64,000 nt of DNA from Maribellus maritimus. Lineage in GTDB: Bacteria; Bacteroidota; Bacteroidia; Bacteroidales; Prolixibacteraceae. The notes under the pieces were generated by a model. It was not told where the DNA came from. It saw nothing but the letters and a program-made list of their open reading frames with translations, and made no database searches. Shown here one piece after another: positions 17,503 to 24,963 of this stretch (within the stretch, counting starts at the first letter, position 1; each line of letters opens with the position of its first letter). Made by a program: the position numbers and the translations under genes. Location: NCBI RefSeq assembly GCF_022267315.1, contig NZ_JAIKLE010000027.1, forward strand, positions 28,208 to 92,207, read 5' to 3'.

Positions 17503-20500
17503 ATGGAAGGTATATTTTCAAAATATGAAAGAGATGAACTGAATAAGATTACAGCTAAATCAATCTTAGAAAAGTTGATGAATATTCGGCAAAAAATCGA
17601 TGCCGGATTCATTGCAAGAAGGTTGGCCTGGGAACTCATTCAAAATGCAAAAGACAATGTAAGTCTTTGTAATGAACAAGGAGAACCGGTTGATATAAAA
17701 ATAGAAATAACAGAAGATGAATTTATTTTTTCTCATAATAAGGGATATTTCACAAACGAACATATACGAGGACTTATAAGGAAGTATTCTTCCAGTGATA
17801 AGAATAGAGATGCTGATAATCTCGGGAAGTCATACAAAACAACTGGTCGTTTTGGGACTGGATTCATGACGACACATCTACTTTCTGAGAAAGTTAAAGT
17901 AATTAGTAATTACAAAAATGAAATTCAAACTTTCAATCCATTTTCTTTTTGGTTAAATAGGAGTGGGAAAGGTGAAAAAGAAATTATTCAAGGTATAAAT
18001 GAAGCTTTTGAGGAAGCAGAAGCAAGTATACTGAGTAGTTCTAGTGTTCATTTGGACAAAAAGGTTCTTCAAACGTCTTTTATCTATCCTTTATCCGAGA
18101 AGAATAAATCATTAGCAGAAATTGCTTTTGATGAGGTTCGAAAAGGTATTGCTTATACTCTAATAAATGTCCCGGAAATAAACTCCGTTACTCTCTTCGA
18201 GGATTTGGTTGGCAACGAGACTTATAGTATTGAAAAAAAAGAGATTAATTCATATCAAGGGAATGAAATATTATTATACAATCTATTAATAAACGGTAAA
18301 GCAACAGAGAGCTACTATATAACAATTGAGAATATGAATGTTCGAATAATGCTTCCTATTTTCTTCTCGAATAGCGGCAACTATTCAGTTTTGCATCTGG
18401 CCGATTCTATTCCAAAGCTTCATTTAGATTTTCCGATGATAGGAACCGAAGATTTGAATTTACCTTTCATAATAAATAGTTCTCTGTTTGAGCCAACAGA
18501 AAAAAGGGATGGAATAAGTCTTATTGATGATGACGATAATGAATTTTCAAGATTGAATTGTGAATTAGTGCTCCAAGCTGTAGAGCTCTATAAAATACTT
18601 TTGTCATATATAGAGCAAAAAGCAAATTGGAATGATTTGTATAATTTGGCGCGAATAAAAAATCCCAAAAGGCACTCTTGGATCGATTTTGATTGGTTTA
18701 AAAAGAATGTAGTTGAAAATTTAAGAGAGGAACTCCTTTACGTTAAACTTGTAGACATTAATAAGGATGAAAGAGTTTCCATATGGAATAACAATGGTGA
18801 AAATCAGGTGTACTTCCCCCATGCAGATAATAATACCATTAGAGAGAAAGTTTGGAAGTTATCAAAAACATTATTTCCTCAGTCAGTTCCGATGAATCAT
18901 ATTGAGGAATGGGATAGAGTTATATGGAGTGATTGTTACAGTTTCTCAACTTCAAACTTGTCCCAAGAAATACATAAAAAGGGTAGCTTACATGACCTTT
19001 CTGAATTACTTAAAAAAGATGAAGAGAGTACAGTAGTCTTCCTTAATGATTATTACAATTTATTAAATGAAGAAGCAATTCATATTAAGGAAATAGTTAC
19101 AGATGAATTTTCAGTAATACCCAATCAATTAGGAATCTTTAAAAAGAAGAGTGAACTGTATATTGATGAAGACATCGACAAAGAAGTAAAAAAAGCTTGT
19201 TCATTAATTAGCGCAGATCCTAAAGAATACCTAATACATAAAAAAGTACATACAGGTGCTGGTATTTTATATTCTGTAAAAAAACAAGACGATATTATAA
19301 CGGAGATAAATAACATTATTCAAGAAAGTAAGAATGAAAATATCCCTAAAGTTTGTGATTATTTAGCTTCCCTGTTCCCTGATAAAAAAATTCCGGAAAA
19401 GCGAACACATATTTTCGAGTTTTCAAAAAGAGTTTATCCTGATGATTTTTCAAAAAAAAGAGAAGTTATTTATTGTGGGGATAAACTATGGGAAGAATCT
19501 GATAAAAAATCACTTTTTTATATCGTTTCAAAAATTGCTGAATATAAAAATGTTGAAGATGCAGCAAAAGCGTTGGGTTTTGAAGATGAAGACGATTTTT
19601 TAGAATGGCTAAATTCGTTAATCGCATTTTTAGTTAAAGAGAAATTTGAAAATAATATTAACAGAGAAAAACATCCCATTTTACCAAATCAAAGAGGAGA
19701 TTTTTGTTCAAAAGAACATTTGTTTCTGGATGATGGAAGTATTGATGAAATACTAAAAGATATTTCAGAAGAACTGGGATATGACTTTAGGGAAGAATTA
19801 TTGGATAAGTCAATATTTCTAGAGTTACCTGAAAACAGAACATTTACCATTGAAAATGTAGCTGAAAAAATATCCACATTTATAAAACCTATTTTAAGGG
19901 ATGTCGATAAAAGAAAGGTGTATAAAGAAACTTTAAAAAAGTTTTATATATGGATGAATGAATATAGGAAAAAAGCTGATACGTATTTCTCAGATTTATT
20001 TGAAAAGAGATTTTTATTTCTGGAAGACGATGATATTTCTCAAAATATAAAAAAGGCAACAGAATTTGATCAATTGATGGAAGAACACGGAATTAAAAGC
20101 ATAGAAGATTTGCGTAATCAGTTATCGAAACTTAACATTGATTCTCAAGAAAAAGAAGACGAGAAGATTGACATTACTCGTGAAATTCTGGTTAGCTTAG
20201 GAATCTCTTCTTCAGAAGAATTAGAAGAAGCCTTTAAAGACCCATCTATTTCTTCAAGATTTTATCATACTTCTACTCCAACAATTGAAATGTTCATTTA
20301 TGCACAAAAACTTATTAAGAGAGCTAAACAAAATATAATTCAGTTTTTGGAGAATCATCCCGATTATGATTGTACGGATATGGAGGAAACTGCTCCTACA
20401 ATTTTAGCAGGAATTATAAAAAATGGGGTATCAATCCAGATTGTTACCAGGCCTTCGGATAATGGCGAAGTTATTATTTACTATTCTTCAGAAAAAGATA

Positions 20501-20622
20501 CTTTAGATAGTGACAATTCGGAACTTTGGGTTGACAATGGAGTTAATGACCCTCATATACTTACATTGGGAAGAATTCTTAAAAGTACAGGTATTAATAG
20601 AATACCAATAAATATGAATTAA
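17503..20622 (+). CDS. Giant GHKL/HSP90-like (sacsin-type) ATPase
   Basis: A 1039-residue cytoplasmic protein with an N-terminal Bergerat ATP-binding fold: N-box ELIQNAKDN (44-52, with catalytic Glu44 and Mg-binding Asn48), a degenerate G1 box HNKGYF (78-83, with His-Asn where Asp is usual), and G2 box GRFGTGF (115-121). The layout is like sacsin/HSP90-like ATPases of plant NO VEIN and bacterial defence proteins. The long middle is acidic and helical. The final 120 residues look like a separate alpha/beta domain (TRPSDNGEVIIYY, then LTLGRILKSTGINRIPI). It starts 31 bp after the DUF4365-TPR gene and ends 3 bp before the AlbA_2-HEPN gene, so the three are tightly coupled. It may act as a chaperone-like switch or sensor. 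The C-terminal domain is unidentified. Confidence 0.7.
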   Translation: MEGIFSKYERDELNKITAKSILEKLMNIRQKIDAGFIARRLAWELIQNAKDNVSLCNEQGEPVDIKIEITEDEFIFSHNKGYFTNEHIRGLIRKYSSSDKNRDADNLGKSYKTTGRFGTGFMTTHLLSEKVKVISNYKNEIQTFNPFSFWLNRSGKGEKEIIQGINEAFEEAEASILSSSSVHLDKKVLQTSFIYPLSEKNKSLAEIAFDEVRKGIAYTLINVPEINSVTLFEDLVGNETYSIEKKEINSYQGNEILLYNLLINGKATESYYITIENMNVRIMLPIFFSNSGNYSVLHLADSIPKLHLDFPMIGTEDLNLPFIINSSLFEPTEKRDGISLIDDDDNEFSRLNCELVLQAVELYKILLSYIEQKANWNDLYNLARIKNPKRHSWIDFDWFKKNVVENLREELLYVKLVDINKDERVSIWNNNGENQVYFPHADNNTIREKVWKLSKTLFPQSVPMNHIEEWDRVIWSDCYSFSTSNLSQEIHKKGSLHDLSELLKKDEESTVVFLNDYYNLLNEEAIHIKEIVTDEFSVIPNQLGIFKKKSELYIDEDIDKEVKKACSLISADPKEYLIHKKVHTGAGILYSVKKQDDIITEINNIIQESKNENIPKVCDYLASLFPDKKIPEKRTHIFEFSKRVYPDDFSKKREVIYCGDKLWEESDKKSLFYIVSKIAEYKNVEDAAKALGFEDEDDFLEWLNSLIAFLVKEKFENNINREKHPILPNQRGDFCSKEHLFLDDGSIDEILKDISEELGYDFREELLDKSIFLELPENRTFTIENVAEKISTFIKPILRDVDKRKVYKETLKKFYIWMNEYRKKADTYFSDLFEKRFLFLEDDDISQNIKKATEFDQLMEEHGIKSIEDLRNQLSKLNIDSQEKEDEKIDITREILVSLGISSSEELEEAFKDPSISSRFYHTSTPTIEMFIYAQKLIKRAKQNIIQFLENHPDYDCTDMEETAPTILAGIIKNGVSIQIVTRPSDNGEVIIYYSSEKDTLDSDNSELWVDNGVNDPHILTLGRILKSTGINRIPINMN

Positions 20623-20625
20623 AGC

Positions 20626-21699
20626 ATGGAACTACAAAAACAAGTATCTTCAATTATATTACAACCCGAAAGTGAAGTATTAGAATATAAAGCAGTATTG
20701 CCTCCGTCTAAATCCATCGCACAAATAATTTGTTCTTTTGCAAATACAAATGGAGGGTTACTTATTTTAGGAGTTTCTGAAATTGGAGGGCTGAAAGTTT
20801 CAGGGTTAAGTGAGGATTTCCGTGCAACTTCTATAACTCATAAGGCAATAGATTTATTATCACCTAAACCAGTTGTTGATTATGGATACGTGGAGTATAA
20901 TGATAAAAAGCTGTTTGCGATAAAGGTCGAAAAATCTAATGTTGTAGTTTCTCTTGAAGGAAAAATATTTATTAGACAGGGGGAAAAGATAATTCAAACA
21001 AATCCGACTACAAATATATTCCAAGCCGGAGGATATAATCAGATTTCAATAATTAATGCCCTTTTGGAGTCATTTAAAAGCAATACGACAGATTCAAAGT
21101 TCAAATTTCTAGAGCATTATCAGAGTGTTTTGAAAATGATCGACAACCTTAAGCCTTTATTATATCCTGAAGGTCCAGCCAAATTTACATCAATAAAAGA
21201 AGGAAAAGTTTTAAATAGAATCTTATTCTCTTCTGTAGTTGATAGCTTTGAAGCTTATTTGTCCGATATTCTTTTTGAGATTTATCTGGCTAAGCCCGAT
21301 ACATTAAAGTCTGAACAGATGGTAAAAGTCGAAGATGTATTAAATTGTTCGGACATACAGGATTTTATAACATTTTGGGCTAAACAGAAAATAGGTAAGT
21401 TACAGAAAGGAAGCGTAAGGGGATTTATTGCTGAAAATAAGCAGATTAAAGACCTGAATGTGATTGGCAAATCTGTCCAAGATGATATAGAAAGAATCTT
21501 GCAAATCAGACATTTATATTCTCACAGGAATGGGATTGTAGATGATAAATTCCTTAAATATTTTCCGGTTGGATACTCTAATGGAACGGAACATCAAATG
21601 TCAATTGATGAAGTTTTGGATAAAATAGAATATTTGGCAGGCATAGTTGACAAGATTGATAATGCAGCAATATTAAAATACAATTTGTCTACACTTTAA
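20626..21699 (+). CDS. AlbA_2 (Schlafen-type) domain fused to a HEPN RNase domain
   Basis: A 357-residue two-domain protein. Residues 14-125 are a Schlafen AlbA_2 domain: E17...E20-Y-K, then SFANTNGGLLILGVSE (37-52) and a closing IFIRQGEKI strand. Residues 140-357 are all-helical and carry RHLYSH at 295-300, the R-x4-H active-site motif of HEPN ribonucleases, followed by RNGIVD, as often seen in RiboL-PSP-type HEPN domains. HEPN proteins cleave RNA, usually as abortive-infection or toxin effectors, and the AlbA_2 part may bind nucleic acid. It is the last gene of the seven-gene operon, 3 bp after the GHKL ATPase, and a strong terminator follows at 22001-22037. It is a likely effector of the cassette. 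The exact HEPN subfamily is uncertain. Confidence 0.72.
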   Translation: MELQKQVSSIILQPESEVLEYKAVLPPSKSIAQIICSFANTNGGLLILGVSEIGGLKVSGLSEDFRATSITHKAIDLLSPKPVVDYGYVEYNDKKLFAIKVEKSNVVVSLEGKIFIRQGEKIIQTNPTTNIFQAGGYNQISIINALLESFKSNTTDSKFKFLEHYQSVLKMIDNLKPLLYPEGPAKFTSIKEGKVLNRILFSSVVDSFEAYLSDILFEIYLAKPDTLKSEQMVKVEDVLNCSDIQDFITFWAKQKIGKLQKGSVRGFIAENKQIKDLNVIGKSVQDDIERILQIRHLYSHRNGIVDDKFLKYFPVGYSNGTEHQMSIDEVLDKIEYLAGIVDKIDNAAILKYNLSTL

Positions 21700-22304
21700 A
21701 AGATTCCCTACAACGCAAGAATTAAGAATTATTCAAACTCTATATCGAATATTTTTTGATTTAGTTCTGGTTTATTCTTAAATTTGGGAAAGCTATTTGG
21801 CAGTTCTGTGATGTGATGAATCCGATGCTTTGGGGAGTGGGTTCTGACACATGGGGACAATCAAATGACAGTGTCACGGTTACAATCTGGTTATAGGCCA
21901 ATTTTTCAAAACCGTATATTGCTGGAAATAAATGAATTAAAGACATAGTTCGTCCCCTACCTGGGGAGCCAGTACAAAAAGACAAAAACTGTCAAATGAT
22001 AAAAAACCGTGTAAGTCAGATACTTGCACGGTTTTTTATTTTTTGGTGAATGCCATTAAAAGACCCAAAAATGCCACTTTTAGGCCTGTTTTGGTTACAA
22101 TTTGGTTACAGAAGAAATCTTAAAGTCTCCTGTAACCATTTTTTAAAAGTCTTCATAAGTCTCTGTATTGTCGCTTTTTGACCATTTCCAAGAGAAGATT
22201 GAATACAACTATCAACGAATAAAGGACGAAGTGGCTCAGATTATTGTGGATAAACTGGCTAGAATTAAGAGTGAAACCTAAACTGAAAGCATCACGATTC
22301 AATG
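21700..22304. other. Element-end scar with repeats; no intact gene
   Basis: About 600 bp between the defence operon and hipT. It holds GGTTACAATCTGGTTAT (21878-21894) and a near-copy GGTTACAATTTGGTTAC (22093-22109), which itself contains two GGTTAC units. A reverse CTGTAACC lies near 22126-22133, and an inverted TGACAC/GTGTCA pair spans 21845-21876. Such repeats resemble arm sites of tyrosine-integrase attachment regions. A 42-codon open stretch without a start codon ends at the TAA 22279-22281 (it includes EKIEYNYQRIKDEVAQI) and looks like the decayed 3' end of a gene. I read the whole region as the right end of the island that begins near 6530. I found no matching direct repeat at the left end. 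Confidence 0.35.
22001..22037. terminator. Strong bidirectional Rho-independent terminator
   Basis: AAAAAACCGTGTAAG (22001-22015) pairs with CTTGCACGGTTTTTT (22023-22037): 15 bp with one G-U, and a 7-nt loop. A and T runs on both sides make it usable on either strand. It ends the defence operon and could also stop the minus-strand hip transcript. Confidence 0.85.
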
Positions 22305-23312
22305 TCATTCTTTACTCAGGTAATTCCTTTTTGTCTGATAAAGCAATAAATAGGCACGTTTTGTCTTATCATTTAGAAAAGAACGACGAGTTAATTCTTC
22401 AACCATCGGTTGTCTTTGCAGGTAAAGAGCAAGGATTTTATCCCTTCGTTTTTCATTTATTCCGAATCTTCCCGCCAACTCCTGAAAGTCGTGCAATCCG
22501 GGGTGATTGCTTTTTTTCATTTCCTCCGATTTGAAACCATCACTGAATAATCCGCCATCCAATGCAAAATCCGAATCATCTGTGTGGATTCTTGTATTAA
22601 GCAAGTCATAGGCCGGACTTAACACATAATCTCCACTGGGTGTTTCAATGAGTGAAAAGTTTTTCAGATGTGCATCTCCGTTTGAAAACAAGAAGTTAAA
22701 AACAATCAACGAATACAACTTTTCGATTTCCACCCGCCGGGCAGGAACATATTTCTTCAGTAACTCACCCACAGCCTCATAGCTGTAATCGTACTTGAAA
22801 TTATGCCCCGTGTTTCCTTCTATTTTCCCTGCCAGTGTTGCAAAATCTTCCTGTCCCCATTTCGAACCATCCTCCTTTACATCGAACCGTTTGGTGATAT
22901 AAGCAGGTTCTCCATTATCGAAAAAAATCAGTACATTTTCAGCAATTTGCAAACCATATACCTGCCGGGCAATCTGCATGGTCAGATGTTCGTTTGCCGG
23001 AACCTGGTCAACACTTTTTACATCCCTGGGGATAGGCTTTAATATGTAAGTTCCCTGTTCACCTTCTTCGGTCAGGCGTAATTTATTTTTGTCAAGCAGA
23101 AGCGATAGTTTTTCCTGTACGCCGGAAATTGAAATCCGTTTCCGGTTTTCTATAAATTTCTCAGCATCTTCTTCATTGCTTTGCGGAGGTGCATACGGCA
23201 ATATGTGGCTCACTTTTCGTCCATCAAAAACCCGTCTTAAACAAGCTGTACTGTAAGTAGCAAACCCTTCTGCTAGTGTCCCCGGACAATATTTTATTTC
23301 TGGCAAACTCAT
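22305..23312 (-). CDS. hipT: HipT-type serine/threonine kinase toxin (HipBST)
   Basis: A 335-residue HipA-fold kinase lacking the N-subdomain-1 that full-length HipA has; that piece is encoded by the next gene upstream. The Gly-rich loop is ISISGVQEK (60-68), which carries the Ser-Ile-Ser pair (S61, S63) characteristic of HipT autophosphorylation loops. The catalytic segment NGDAHLKNFS (211-220) holds D213, H215 and N218, and a later SPAYD (about 231-235) provides the metal-binding Asp. HipT kinases phosphorylate aminoacyl-tRNA synthetases (TrpS in E. coli) and halt translation. It overlaps hipS by 4 bp, and the order B-S-T matches the described HipBST loci. The target in this organism is unknown. 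Confidence 0.82.
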   Translation of the reverse strand: MSLPEIKYCPGTLAEGFATYSTACLRRVFDGRKVSHILPYAPPQSNEEDAEKFIENRKRISISGVQEKLSLLLDKNKLRLTEEGEQGTYILKPIPRDVKSVDQVPANEHLTMQIARQVYGLQIAENVLIFFDNGEPAYITKRFDVKEDGSKWGQEDFATLAGKIEGNTGHNFKYDYSYEAVGELLKKYVPARRVEIEKLYSLIVFNFLFSNGDAHLKNFSLIETPSGDYVLSPAYDLLNTRIHTDDSDFALDGGLFSDGFKSEEMKKSNHPGLHDFQELAGRFGINEKRRDKILALYLQRQPMVEELTRRSFLNDKTKRAYLLLYQTKRNYLSKE

Positions 23313-23635
23313 TCTTTTATCTCTGAAATGGTTATTGCTCCAATGGTATCGGTTTTTGCGGTTGCCAGTAACAAACCAAAATAGTCTTTTTCGTCTATCT
23401 TTAAATGACGACTTTGCAACTGCCTGTTCACACCTTCCGACAACATATTAAAGAAAAACGGGAATAAATATTCCGATTTATAAACTTGTTGACTTTTCGG
23501 CATAGTAAGACTAATTGGAGGAAGATCTCCGTTGGCAAACCAACTATCATCATATCTGAACTCGTAATCGTTTGTTGAAAATTGGGAGAGTACCCCAACT
23601 TGTTCTCCATTTCTATAAACATTCGCTTTTCGCAT
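23309..23635 (-). CDS. hipS: HipS-type antitoxin (HipA N-terminal-like domain)
   Basis: A 108-residue protein equal to the free-standing N-subdomain 1 of HipA (couple_hipA domain): a beta-rich start with NGEQVGVLSQ (10-19), then YEFRYDDSWF (24-33), and a conserved PPISLTMPKS (39-48) loop. In E. coli O127 HipBST, HipS is the antitoxin that neutralises HipT, whereas HipB is mainly a repressor and booster. Here it lies 3 bp after hipB and overlaps hipT by 4 bp (ATGA), so the three proteins should be made in balanced amounts. Its separation from the kinase is natural for this family and not a frameshift, as both genes have their own start and coupled overlap. Confidence 0.8.
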   Translation of the reverse strand: MRKANVYRNGEQVGVLSQFSTNDYEFRYDDSWFANGDLPPISLTMPKSQQVYKSEYLFPFFFNMLSEGVNRQLQSRHLKIDEKDYFGLLLATAKTDTIGAITISEIKE

Positions 23636-23638
23636 CGC

Positions 23639-23851
23639 TTACAGCTTTGGTTGTTTTACTTCAAGCTTTAATTCCATCCCCAAGATATCCGTAATTTTAT
23701 TAAGTACTTGAATAGTTGGATTCGCCTGTCCGCGTTCAATTTTGTATAGTGTATTTATGCTGATAGCCGCCATCTCAGCCAAGTCAGGCTGGGTAATCCG
23801 AAGCACTTTTCTTCTTTCCTTTATTTGCACCCCTATTTCTGAAACTGTCAT
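23639..23851 (-). CDS. hipB: HipB-type XRE-family repressor/antitoxin
   Basis: A 70-residue Cro/CI-type HTH protein: ITQPDLAEMAAISINTLYKIERGQANPTI (about residues 19-47) spans the recognition helices, with the usual QxxLA-like and ERG-x-xxPT marks. The C-terminal strand (ELKLEVKQP) is where HipB proteins dimerise. It is the first gene of the three-gene minus-strand operon. Its ATG at 23851 is followed upstream by AAATCA[C/T]A-N6-TGTGATTT palindromes, the likely binding sites for autoregulation. Confidence 0.85.
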   Translation of the reverse strand: MTVSEIGVQIKERRKVLRITQPDLAEMAAISINTLYKIERGQANPTIQVLNKITDILGMELKLEVKQPKL

Positions 23852-23903
23852 TATAATATGATTTTGAGGTAAAATTAATTGTTTTAATAGATAAAAACAA
23901 TAA

Positions 23904-23925
23904 AAATCATATTATACTGTGATTT
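23904..23925. promoter_or_regulatory. HipB operator O2 (imperfect palindrome)
   Basis: AAATCATA (23904-23911), six-base spacer, TGTGATTT (23918-23925): one mismatch from the perfect copy at 23965. It lies 53 bp upstream of the hipB start. A further half-site (reverse AAATCATA) overlaps the region just before the start codon, near 23855-23865. Confidence 0.6.
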
Positions 23926-23964
23926 TTGGTGAAAAATCAAAATTGCTGTTGATTTGGCGTTTCT

Positions 23965-23986
23965 AAATCACATTGTATTGTGATTT
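23965..23986. promoter_or_regulatory. HipB operator O1 (perfect palindrome)
   Basis: AAATCACA (23965-23972), spacer TTGTAT, TGTGATTT (23979-23986). This is a perfect 8-bp inverted repeat on the same pattern as O2, with starts 61 bp apart. It sits in the gap between hipB and the divergent lipoprotein gene and could regulate both. Confidence 0.65.
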
Positions 23987-24079
23987 TTTTTGTATCAAGT
24001 TATTTTTAACATTGTATATAAGATTTTTCGACGCAACCAAATACCGGGAAATAACGTCATATTTTTTAAATCAATTACT

Positions 24080-24622
24080 GTGAAAACTATCAGGATTTTA
24101 TTTGTATTTATGCTGTCACTTGTCTTATTTTCATGCGAAAAAGATGAGTTGGATATTGAAAATCCAGATGTAAGGTTGTTTGTTGAACAACTAAAGAATG
24201 GCTCTTATAATCAATTTGAACGTAACGAAAATGGTGAAAAAGTAGGTGCAATAATGCCTGCTTTTAACTTAAAACATGTATCCCAACTAATCGGTTATGC
24301 TGCTGATACTTCTTTCATCCCCAATTTAAGCTGTGTCCCAATCAATCCAATATCTTCTCGCTTGATGTGGCCAGTAAACAGGCCGGGGAAGGTATTTTTA
24401 GGAGAATATCTATTATGGTGTGCCCAATATGCAATGGATGGTCATTTCCCTTCTTTGGATCCATATTTGGTTAATATTAATGAAGAAAAAACAGGAAAAG
24501 GAATAACAGCTAAAGAAGTATTACTTGTCAGAGATTATTATGAAAAATGGTGGAATCTTCATAATAAAAATGTTTTAGAAGCTCCTCACCCATTAGCAGG
24601 GATAGCTTATTCTTGGTTTTAA
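24080..24622 (+). CDS. DUF4943-like lipoprotein
   Basis: A 180-residue predicted lipoprotein. The GTG at 24080 is chosen as start because it gives a clean lipoprotein signal (basic KTIR, hydrophobic core LFVFMLSLVLF, then SCEKDE with the lipid-modified Cys near residue 17). An ATG at 23990 would add 30 unlikely residues. The mature part begins with NPDVRLFVEQLKNG, continues with an IGYAADTSFIPN-type segment and ends in a DYYEKWWNLH motif, the pattern of DUF4943 proteins of Bacteroidota, whose function is unknown. It stands alone between the hip operon and the pectin cluster, and its upstream region carries HipB operators. Confidence 0.6.
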   Translation: MKTIRILFVFMLSLVLFSCEKDELDIENPDVRLFVEQLKNGSYNQFERNENGEKVGAIMPAFNLKHVSQLIGYAADTSFIPNLSCVPINPISSRLMWPVNRPGKVFLGEYLLWCAQYAMDGHFPSLDPYLVNINEEKTGKGITAKEVLLVRDYYEKWWNLHNKNVLEAPHPLAGIAYSWF

Positions 24623-24963
24623 ATACGACTATAATGTCGTATCAATCCCCTCCAATGCCAACCCGGAAATCCCAACTCGAATGAACTGCCCCGCTGCGAG
24701 CAGACGGAGTATCACAAAGGAATGAGTTCGTCAATTCGCTGCAAGCAGGGGGGAACTAACCCCAGATTAGACTGACAGTTAACCAAACTACACCTCATAG
24801 AGTTGATTGCAACATTGAACTTTAAATGGAGCGGACAGAACAAGAGGCCTTCTCAACCACTTTCTTTTCCCAATTTTTTGAATACCTGCCGGTATTGGGA
24901 AATACCAGTTTCAGCTTTGCAAATTTACAGGCTGTAATTTTTCTTTCTACAGTTGTCCGAATT
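24623..24963. other. Intergenic region with short repeats and a decayed repeat
   Basis: About 340 bp, more G+C-rich than its neighbours around 24690-24750. There, GCTGCGAGCAG and GCTGCAAGCAG occur as two near-identical small palindromes. The last part (24889-24950) resembles 34077-34138 on the other side of the pectin cluster: roughly two thirds of bases match by eye without gaps, mostly differing by transitions. No complete gene is seen. Confidence 0.4.

Noticed and set aside
21943..21972. tRNA-like 3' end (GTTCGTCCCC...GGAGCCA)
   Set aside because: No upstream cloverleaf, anticodon arm or acceptor partner could be found, so it is not a tRNA gene. At most it is a recombination scar.
21761..21985. 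74-residue minus-strand frame at the island end
   Set aside because: It lies over the repeat-rich scar with no domain and no neighbouring operon, so it is probably non-coding.
23309..23635. Frameshifted hipA gene
   Set aside because: Both pieces have proper starts and a 4-bp coupled overlap, and the order matches natural HipBST systems. It is not a broken gene.
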